Shown: piece by piece, positions 58,673 through 64,000 of the stretch | Layout of the letters: each line of letters starts with the position of its first letter | Numbering within the stretch: the first letter of the stretch is position 1 | DNA from: Halomicrococcus gelatinilyticus | GTDB taxonomy: Archaea > Halobacteriota > Halobacteria > Halobacteriales > Haladaptataceae | NCBI GenBank assembly: GCA_024227995.1 | Contig: CP100465.1 | Coordinates: forward strand, 2,604,001 to 2,668,000 | Direction of reading: 5' to 3' | Length of the DNA: 64,000 nt | Made by a program: the position numbers and the translations under genes | Notes under the pieces: generated by a model | Seen by the model: only the letters and a program-made list of their open reading frames with translations | The model's database searches: none | What the model was told of the DNA's origin: nothing

Positions 58673-60663
58673 AGTTCGGGAACGTTCAGGTGGAACTCGC
58701 CGTCACGAGACTCGACAAGACACAGATGGTATCCTCGCTTCCGGGATAGTTTGACGAAACTCTCTCTTTTGTCGCGGCTCAGCAGTCCGCCGCTGGTCGC
58801 GTCTTCCGTCGTCTCCAGCGCCGCCGGTTCGAAGAAGCTCTTCGTCACCTGGAACGCCCCGCTGAGTTCGTCGTTGGCCTGCCCGACCGCCGACCCCGCG
58901 TCCACGAGCGACCCGAGCATCTCGCCCGTCGCCGGGTCACGGGAGTCGTTGAGGTTGGCCACGACGAGCGGGTTGCCCATCCGGTCGCGGAGGACGACGT
59001 CGAACGACTCCTCGTAGGTCTCGCCGTCCTCGTCGGCCGCCGTGACCATCCCTCGGAGTTCGATCCGGTCGATCTCCGGGATCGCCTCGAAGACGTCCTT
59101 CATACCGCGCTCGCGGCCCGTGTCCATGATCTCGTAGAGGAGGTCCGTGACCAGCCAGTGGACGAACCGGTACTCCATCGAACCGTGGAGGAACGACTCG
59201 AACGCCTCGCCGTCCACGGCGACCTCGTCGGCGTCGAACTGCGTGTGGTGTTCGAGCTTGAGGTTGGCGTTCACGTCCTCGCGGGTCGCCTCGCCCGACG
59301 CGGCGTCGGCGAGCGTCCCCTTCCCCTTCGACCCGTAGCGGACGAAGAGGTTCGTCCCGTCCAGAGCCTGCTGGGGGTTCAGGTCGCGCTCGGCGTCGAC
59401 TGCAGCGCCGCCCGCCGACTTCGCCGCCGCCAGCTTCTCGCGGAGCTGTTTCACCTCCTCGCGGAGGTCGTCGCGCTCCTGCCGGAGGTCGTCACGTTCG
59501 TCCTCCGCGGCCGCCAGGCGCTCGCGCAGCGCTTCGATCTTCTCGGCGCGCGACTCGAGTTCGGCCTTCAACTCCTTCAGTCGGCCGTCGGCACCGCCGG
59601 TCTGCGACCGGGTCGACTGGGCGGACTTGCGCTGGCTGCGCCGCTGTTGCTCCGTCGACCGCTGCTTGTTCGGCTGGCCGCTCGCGGACGTGGACGTCCG
59701 CGACCGCTCGCTGCTCCGTTCGGGGTCGAGCGACGGGATGGCCGTCGTCTCGCGCCACTGCTGTTCGTCGGCGATCGCCCCGTCGCCGCTCTCGCCCTCT
59801 GCCTGGGACTGATTGCCGGCCGCCCCCGTGGCGGGTGACCCGCTGCCCGACCGGTCGCGCTGGGCGTCGGACTGCGGCTGTCGACCGCCCGCACCCGCCG
59901 CTCCAGCCCCGGACGGAGCGTCACCGCCACCACCCGGGGCTTCCGTCGGCGTCGCGTCGGTCGGCGCGTTCGCCGACTCCGGCGACTGCGTTCGCGACCC
60001 CGCGTCGGCGGCTCCGGTCGCCTGTCCGGCACCGCCCCCTGCTCCCGACTGGGACTCCGGCGTCGGGCTCTCGTCGGCCGTCCCCGCTGCGGCCGCGCTC
60101 CCGTCGTTCCCGCCGGCCGCCCCGGGCTCCGGAATCTCGGTCACGTCCACGTCCACGTCCATGACCTCGTAGATGCCGACCTCGTCGTTGGCGCGCTCGA
60201 AGGCGTCGTCGCCGGTGACGAGCTGTTCGCTCTCGCCGACGAAGGCGACGCTCATCGAGCGGCCGCCGTGGAAGACGACGTAGTAGTCGCCGCTGAGGAC
60301 GTTCTCGCTGAGTTCGACGTACCCCGTGAACTTCTTGTCCGAGAGGGTGTCGGTGGCCTCGGCGAGCGGCGTGTCGTTCGTGTAGTACTTCGCCTGCGTC
60401 TCCCCGCCACGCTCCTGCATCACGGTGAGGAGCGGGAGCGATGAGTGAGGGGCCTCGTACGCCGTCCCGCTCGCGCTCTCGAAGTCGTCGACGTCGCCGT
60501 CGAAGACTCCGACGACCCGGCCGTTGAGCATGAACAGCCACGCGCCGCCCGCGTTGACTGCCCCGGCGAACCCGGCGTCGGCCAGGTCGTGGAGGGCGTC
60601 GAAACCTCCCGAGAAGGGGCGGGAGTCCCATTCTTTCACCTGTTCGACCGTGCGCGCATCCAT
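58669..60663 (-). CDS. Large modular haloarchaeal protein with disordered linker and coiled coil
   Basis: This 664-residue protein has three parts. Residues 1 to about 165 form a globular domain with two similar halves (FAGAVNAGGAWLFMLNGRVV and FTGYVELSENVLSGDYYVVF), weakly like the DUF4388 effector-linked fold. Residues about 170-345 are disordered, rich in Gly/Ala/Ser/Gln/Pro. A coiled coil follows (about 350-400; AAEDERDDLRQERDDLREEV). The C-terminal domain (about 410-664) contains SFLHGSMEYRFVHWLVTDLL. I recognise it only as a haloarchaeal DUF7527-type protein. It probably acts as a scaffold or signalling factor; that is inference. Confidence 0.6.
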   Translation of the reverse strand: MDARTVEQVKEWDSRPFSGGFDALHDLADAGFAGAVNAGGAWLFMLNGRVVGVFDGDVDDFESASGTAYEAPHSSLPLLTVMQERGGETQAKYYTNDTPLAEATDTLSDKKFTGYVELSENVLSGDYYVVFHGGRSMSVAFVGESEQLVTGDDAFERANDEVGIYEVMDVDVDVTEIPEPGAAGGNDGSAAAAGTADESPTPESQSGAGGGAGQATGAADAGSRTQSPESANAPTDATPTEAPGGGGDAPSGAGAAGAGGRQPQSDAQRDRSGSGSPATGAAGNQSQAEGESGDGAIADEQQWRETTAIPSLDPERSSERSRTSTSASGQPNKQRSTEQQRRSQRKSAQSTRSQTGGADGRLKELKAELESRAEKIEALRERLAAAEDERDDLRQERDDLREEVKQLREKLAAAKSAGGAAVDAERDLNPQQALDGTNLFVRYGSKGKGTLADAASGEATREDVNANLKLEHHTQFDADEVAVDGEAFESFLHGSMEYRFVHWLVTDLLYEIMDTGRERGMKDVFEAIPEIDRIELRGMVTAADEDGETYEESFDVVLRDRMGNPLVVANLNDSRDPATGEMLGSLVDAGSAVGQANDELSGAFQVTKSFFEPAALETTEDATSGGLLSRDKRESFVKLSRKRGYHLCLVESRDGEFHLNVPEL

Positions 60664-60905
60664 ACTTACGTCAAAGCCGCAACCACCTCAAATACTTTCG
60701 GGTTACCGTAACCAAAAGCAAGTAAATAAATCGAAACTGTCTGGTTCGGTCGGCCGGACGACACGACAGCGAGACTTCAGCGGCAACGTTCTCACCCGTC
60801 GCCCTCGATTCGTGTCCGACGAGGAGAACTCGGCCTCGGTGGCCTCGGCCCGGGTCCGTCGACCGAACCAGAACCCCTAACTTTCAACCACGAGAACGGT
60901 GCACC

Positions 60906-61670
60906 GTGAGTTCCCGCGACGAGTACCGGGTCGACATGCACGTGAAGGTGCTGAACGAGCGCGTCGTCGAGCGAGCGAAGTCACGCGACGTCGACGCCCT
61001 CGTGTACGCACCCCACTTCGTGCCCCTGCCGGAGATACGACGGCGTGCCGAGGCGTTCTCCGACGACGACCTGCTCGTCGTCCCGGCGCGGGAGGTGTTC
61101 ACCGGGACGTGGCGCAACCGCAAGCACGTCCTCGCCGTCGGTCTCGACGACCCCGTCCCGGACTTCATCACGCTGGCCGGCGCGATGGCCGCGTTCCAGC
61201 GACAGGACGCCGCCGTCCTCGTCCCCCACCCCGAGTTCCTCAACGTCGGCATCGGCGAGGACGACATCAGGGTCCACGCCGACGTGGTCGACGCGGTGGA
61301 GACGTACAACCCGAAACACCTCGCCCGGCACAACCGCCGCGCGAAGGAGATCGCCCGCGTCACGCGGAAGCCGACGTTCGCCTCCTCCTACGCCCATCTC
61401 GCGCGGACCGTCGGCGACGTCTGGACGGCCCTCGACGAACCGGTGTCGTCGACCGAGGACCTCGTGGCGGCCGTCACGTCCGGCGACCTCGGCCGCGTCG
61501 TCCACCTGAGCGGACGCTCGCACCGACTCCGCTGCAAGGTCGAGTTCGCGCACCTCGGGTGGGAGAACACGTGGAAGAAGTTCGACCGCCTCGTCCTCTC
61601 GGGGACGGAACCGACCCACCCCACGGCCGACCTCTACGGCGGTCGCTTCGACGACGTGGCCGTCTACTGA
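60906..61670 (+). CDS. PHP-family metal-dependent phosphoesterase-like protein
   Basis: This 254-residue protein of the PHP fold begins with GTG at 60906 and has RVDMHVKVLNERVVERAKSR at the start, VYAPHFVPLPEIRRR, VVPAREVFTGTWRNRKHVLA, VLVPHPEFLNVG and VETYNPKHLARHN. The histidines lie where PHP metal ligands are expected, but the usual HxH at the start is reduced to a single His (DMHVK), so activity may be altered. A C-terminal extension of about 60 residues is family-specific. The substrate is unknown. Its stop overlaps the convergent YdjM-like gene by seven bases. Confidence 0.75.
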   Translation: MSSRDEYRVDMHVKVLNERVVERAKSRDVDALVYAPHFVPLPEIRRRAEAFSDDDLLVVPAREVFTGTWRNRKHVLAVGLDDPVPDFITLAGAMAAFQRQDAAVLVPHPEFLNVGIGEDDIRVHADVVDAVETYNPKHLARHNRRAKEIARVTRKPTFASSYAHLARTVGDVWTALDEPVSSTEDLVAAVTSGDLGRVVHLSGRSHRLRCKVEFAHLGWENTWKKFDRLVLSGTEPTHPTADLYGGRFDDVAVY

Positions 61671-62143
61671 ATCCCGATCGCGGCGAGACTGCTCGCGAGG
61701 ACGAACTCGCGATAGACGAAGAGTCCGGCGACGACCAGTTCGACCCCCGTCACCGCCAGGGTCACGACCGTGGCGCGGTCGCTGCTGACCGAGACGCCGA
61801 ACGGTGCGCCGAACTCCTCCTCGTAGGGGTAGAACAGTGCGAGTCCACGCTTGCTGCCGAGCATGTCGAGCGCGTAGTGGGTCAGCACCCCGATCCAGAC
61901 GTACTGGAGATTCCCGAACTGCATGGGGTAGACGTAGAACAGCGCGAGGACGGGCAGGTTGTGCAGCGTCTTCCGGTGCTTGCCGAAGGCCGTGTCCACG
62001 TCCGGGAACAGCGCACCCAGGATCACGGGGACGCCCACCTCGACGATGGTGACGAACGTCTCGACGTCGCCAGCAGGGTGGAGGACGTATCCCAGGCCGA
62101 TGCTCAGGAGTGCAGCGTTCAGGACGTGTTCCTTCCGATTCAT
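61664..62143 (-). CDS. YdjM/DUF457-like membrane-bound hydrolase family protein
   Basis: This 159-residue membrane protein has four or five helices and family motifs NRKEHVLNAALLSIGLG, LFPDVDTAFGKHRKTLHN and GVLTHYALDMLG. The Asp/His residues form a putative metal site, and the group is annotated as inner-membrane metal-dependent hydrolases of unknown substrate. The ATG at 62143 begins MNRKEHV, the conserved start. Upstream lies a tandem 25-bp duplication that does not enter the gene. Confidence 0.78.
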   Translation of the reverse strand: MNRKEHVLNAALLSIGLGYVLHPAGDVETFVTIVEVGVPVILGALFPDVDTAFGKHRKTLHNLPVLALFYVYPMQFGNLQYVWIGVLTHYALDMLGSKRGLALFYPYEEEFGAPFGVSVSSDRATVVTLAVTGVELVVAGLFVYREFVLASSLAAIGIQ

Positions 62144-62218
62144 CCGGTCGGTGGTCACACCGTGGCGTATCAAGGTTTTCCCTTTCCGCTGGACGGCGAC
62201 GCCGTCCGTCGCCGGCCA

Positions 62219-62265
62219 GCGAGCGTCGCGTGCCGAACGGCTGGCGAGCGTCGCGTGCCGAACGG
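62219..62265. repeat. Tandem duplication, 25-bp period
   Basis: GCGAGCGTCGCGTGCCGAACGG occurs at 62219-62240 and again at 62244-62265, identical over 22 bases. It lies in the intergenic space between the divergent YdjM-like gene and the end of rpl11. A short palindrome (GGACGGCGACGCCGTCC) lies just to its left. It is probably a recent slippage duplication. Confidence 0.8.
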
Positions 62266-62376
62266 TCGGGACGAGGTCGAGCAGGAACGGACCGGCGGCT
62301 GTCGGTCTACGGGACACTCGGACGGTGGTCGTCGAGTACGTCGAGAGTGTCGACGCGAGAGGAGGAGAGAACTGCG

Positions 62377-62856
62377 TTACGATTCGACGAGCATGTCGTC
62401 GTACTCGCCGTCGTCGACGCGCTCCTTGAACTCGCGCGGGTTCTCACCCTCGATGGTGACGCCGAGCGAGGTGCAGGTGCCGACGACCTCTTTCGCGGCG
62501 TTCTTCGTGTCGTACGCGAGCAGGTCCGGCTTCTTCTGCTCCGCGATCTTCTTGATCTGTTCGACGGAGAGGTCGGCGACGAAGTCCTCCTGGGGTTCGC
62601 CGCTGCCCGTCTCGAAGCCAGCCTCGTCCTTGACGAGCGCTGCCGTCGGCGGGACACCGACCTCGATGTCGTAGCTACCGTCGTCCTCGACCGTGATGGT
62701 GACCGGGACCTCGGTGCCGTCGAAGGCCTCGGTCTGGTCGTTGATGTCGTTGACGACCTCCTGGACGTTCACGGGGGTCGGTCCGAGTTCGGGACCGAGC
62801 GGCGGACCGGGGTTGGCCTCTCCTCCCGGCACGAGTACTTCGATCGTATCAGCCAT
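62377..62856 (-). CDS. rpl11: 50S ribosomal protein L11
   Basis: This 159-residue L11 binds 23S rRNA at the GTPase centre. It has the N-terminal VLVPGGEANPGPPLGPELGP and the C-terminal RNA-binding part with LLAYDTKNAAKEVVGTCTSL, IEGENPREFKERVDDGEYDD. It is acidic overall, as in haloarchaea. The ATG at 62856 follows a CTTAAAAC box by about 28 bases; an in-frame 46-codon extension is rejected. The usual archaeal L1-L10-L12 genes are not next to it here. Confidence 0.96.
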   Translation of the reverse strand: MADTIEVLVPGGEANPGPPLGPELGPTPVNVQEVVNDINDQTEAFDGTEVPVTITVEDDGSYDIEVGVPPTAALVKDEAGFETGSGEPQEDFVADLSVEQIKKIAEQKKPDLLAYDTKNAAKEVVGTCTSLGVTIEGENPREFKERVDDGEYDDMLVES

Positions 62857-63072
62857 ACACGAACGAAGTCTCGCGGCAGTTTTAAGGATTTTCTTTTGTA
62901 GCGTCGTGGACACCGCTTCACAGTCACCCCCGTAGCGAAGCAGACCACCGCCGGTTCCCTCCACGACTGATACCACGTGGTGTCGACCTTTCACGTGCGT
63001 CGGAGAAGGGTGCGGTAGGGTCTCGTGCGTGGTCGGGGTCGTTCCTCGCGGCGACCGTTCTGTCTCCGCTGC

Positions 63073-63276
63073 TCAGGGGATGCTGACGCCGCGCCGACCG
63101 AGGAACTCGCTCGCATCCTTTATCTCGACCGGGCTACCGACGATGCGGAGGGTGTCCTCGTCGACGTGGACGATGGAGACGGTGAAGTTGCGTTCGAGTT
63201 CCTCCCTGACCCCTTCGAGCACGTCCTCTGCGACGACGATCTGGGTGCTGTCGCGGAGCGTCGCGGGGTCCGGCAT
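63073..63276 (-). CDS. VNG_1110C-like small protein
   Basis: This 67-residue soluble protein begins MPDPATLRDSTQIVVAEDVL and ends EIKDASEFLGRRGVSIP, with RNFTVSIVHVDEDTLRIVGS in between. I recognise the haloarchaeal VNG_1110C family of unknown function. The compact alternation of helix and strands with IVGSPVEIKDAS resembles a KH-like nucleic-acid-binding fold, which is only a suggestion. TTAATAGG about 31 bases upstream of the ATG is its promoter, and it is divergent from the GTPase gene. Confidence 0.75.
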   Translation of the reverse strand: MPDPATLRDSTQIVVAEDVLEGVREELERNFTVSIVHVDEDTLRIVGSPVEIKDASEFLGRRGVSIP

Positions 63277-63384
63277 CTCGTATGCGGGGGTTCGCCGTGG
63301 AGGACCTATTAACGTGTCGAAATGTCTGGAGGTCACTCGAACGAAGGAAAGGGTTTTTCGGCGGCGGTGGCGGAGAAACTGGTG

Positions 63385-64000
63385 ATGGGACTGGAGGAGG
63401 AAATCGAGGACCTCCGCGAGGAGATCGCCAACACGCCGTACAACAAGTCGACCGAGGAGCACATCGGCCGGCTGAAGGCGAAGCTCGCGGAGAAGAAAGA
63501 GAAACTGGAGAACCAGTCCTCCGCCGGCGGCGGGCACGGCTACGCCGTCGAGAAGACCGGCGACGCGACCGTCGCGTTCGTCGGCTTCCCCAGCGTCGGG
63601 AAGTCGACCCTGCTGAACGCGCTCACCGCCGCCGAGAGCGAGGTCGGGTCGTACGAGTTCACCACCCTCGACGTCAACCCGGGGATGTTGCAGTACAACG
63701 GCGCCAACATCCAGTTGCTCGACGTTCCGGGGCTCATCGAGGGCGCAGCGAGCGGTCGCGGCGGCGGGCAGGCGGTGCTGTCGGTCGTCCGCGCCGCCGA
63801 CCTCGTCGTGTTCGTGCTCTCGGTCTTCGACATCGACCAGTACGACCGACTCCGGGAGGAGCTGTACGCGAACAAGATTCGCCTCGACCAGACGCCGCCG
63901 AGCGTCCACATCGCCAAGAAGGGCAAGGGCGGCATCCGGGTCACGTCCAGCGTCGACCAGGACCTCTCCCACGACGTCATCAAGGAGATGCTGCGCGAGC
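63385..64000 (+). CDS. DRG-family GTP-binding protein, cut by the window end
   Basis: The first 205 codons of an OBG/DRG GTPase are visible. They comprise an N-terminal helical part (MGLEEEIEDLREEIANTPYN, then KLAEKKEKLENQ), the G1 P-loop VAFVGFPSVGKSTLLNALT (about residues 64-82), G2/G3 YEFTTLDVNPG and LLDVPGLIEGAASGRGGG, and the beginning of the DRG-specific insertion. DRG proteins associate with ribosomes or polysomes and help translation. AAGGGTTTTTCGG 27-35 bases upstream includes the promoter. The missing part should carry G4 (NKxD) and a TGS domain. Confidence 0.92.
   Translation, partial: MGLEEEIEDLREEIANTPYNKSTEEHIGRLKAKLAEKKEKLENQSSAGGGHGYAVEKTGDATVAFVGFPSVGKSTLLNALTAAESEVGSYEFTTLDVNPGMLQYNGANIQLLDVPGLIEGAASGRGGGQAVLSVVRAADLVVFVLSVFDIDQYDRLREELYANKIRLDQTPPSVHIAKKGKGGIRVTSSVDQDLSHDVIKEMLRE

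Noticed and set aside
1-64000. CRISPR array or cas genes
   Set aside because: No set of regularly spaced 25-40-base repeats with unique spacers was seen; the repeats found are short tandem or gene-end duplications. No Cas proteins are encoded.

Overview
This window is chromosomal DNA of a halophilic archaeon (class Halobacteria). The evidence is the very high G+C with strong G/C bias at third codon positions, the strongly acidic proteins, archaeal TATA boxes (TTTAAA- or TTTATA-like) about 25-30 bases upstream of many start codons so that mRNAs look leaderless, and archaeal or haloarchaeal families: UbiA-type lipid prenyltransferase, phosphomevalonate decarboxylase, GHMP-type shikimate kinase, RNA polymerase subunit Rpo11, ribosomal protein L11, PilB/PilC pairs, Tat lipoproteins and many haloarchaea-only DUF proteins.

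Layout. 0-10 kb: tRNA-Arg(TCG), archaeal ether-lipid synthesis (ubiA, mvaD), a RAD55/KaiC-like ATPase, a CoA-binding protein, a TrkA-N/DHH fusion protein, a Get3/ArsA ATPase, a DUF3179 Tat lipoprotein with a membrane partner, and a gluconate-dehydratase-like enolase-superfamily enzyme. 10-17 kb: hisF, a YbhN/LPG-synthase-like membrane protein, rpo11 and a pilB-pilC pair. 17-27 kb: a phosphohexomutase, a complete BMP-type nucleoside ABC importer (lipoprotein, double ATPase, two permeases) and an ABC-2 exporter pair. 28-31 kb: shikimate kinase and chorismate mutase, followed by an AT-richer insertion. 31-43 kb: carbonic anhydrase, nitronate monooxygenase-like enzyme, CPBP protease, trpS, a frameshifted MFS gene, prephenate dehydrogenase, a methyltransferase, surE, an aldo/keto reductase and an M24 peptidase. 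43-64 kb: a 1,028-residue FAD/Fe-S D-lactate-dehydrogenase-type enzyme, an ion-channel-like TrkA-N protein, a ferredoxin, small zinc-ribbon proteins, cysS, polX, purA, DUF proteins, rpl11 and the start of a DRG-type GTPase that runs off the window.

Most of the window is ordinary core genome with tight packing (many ATGA or GTGA overlaps, and three convergent pairs whose stop codons share the tetranucleotide CTAG). The clearest accessory signal is at 29.1-30.75 kb. The last 11 codons of the chorismate mutase gene occur three times as direct repeats, and two AT-richer cargo genes of unknown function lie between the copies. This looks like site-specific insertion into the 3' end of a protein-coding gene, in the way elements insert into tRNA genes. 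Smaller duplications of gene 3' ends are seen at tRNA-Arg, at the gluconate-dehydratase-like gene and at the DHH gene.

The best candidate for an undescribed regulatory device is upstream of trpS. A strong TATA box at 35702-35709 predicts a transcript beginning at a GTG codon that opens a 29-codon reading frame containing Trp-Arg-Trp. The two Trp codons sit in the loop of an 11-bp stem, and a second hairpin spans the leader's stop codon. This resembles a Trp-sensing leader peptide for tryptophanyl-tRNA synthetase.
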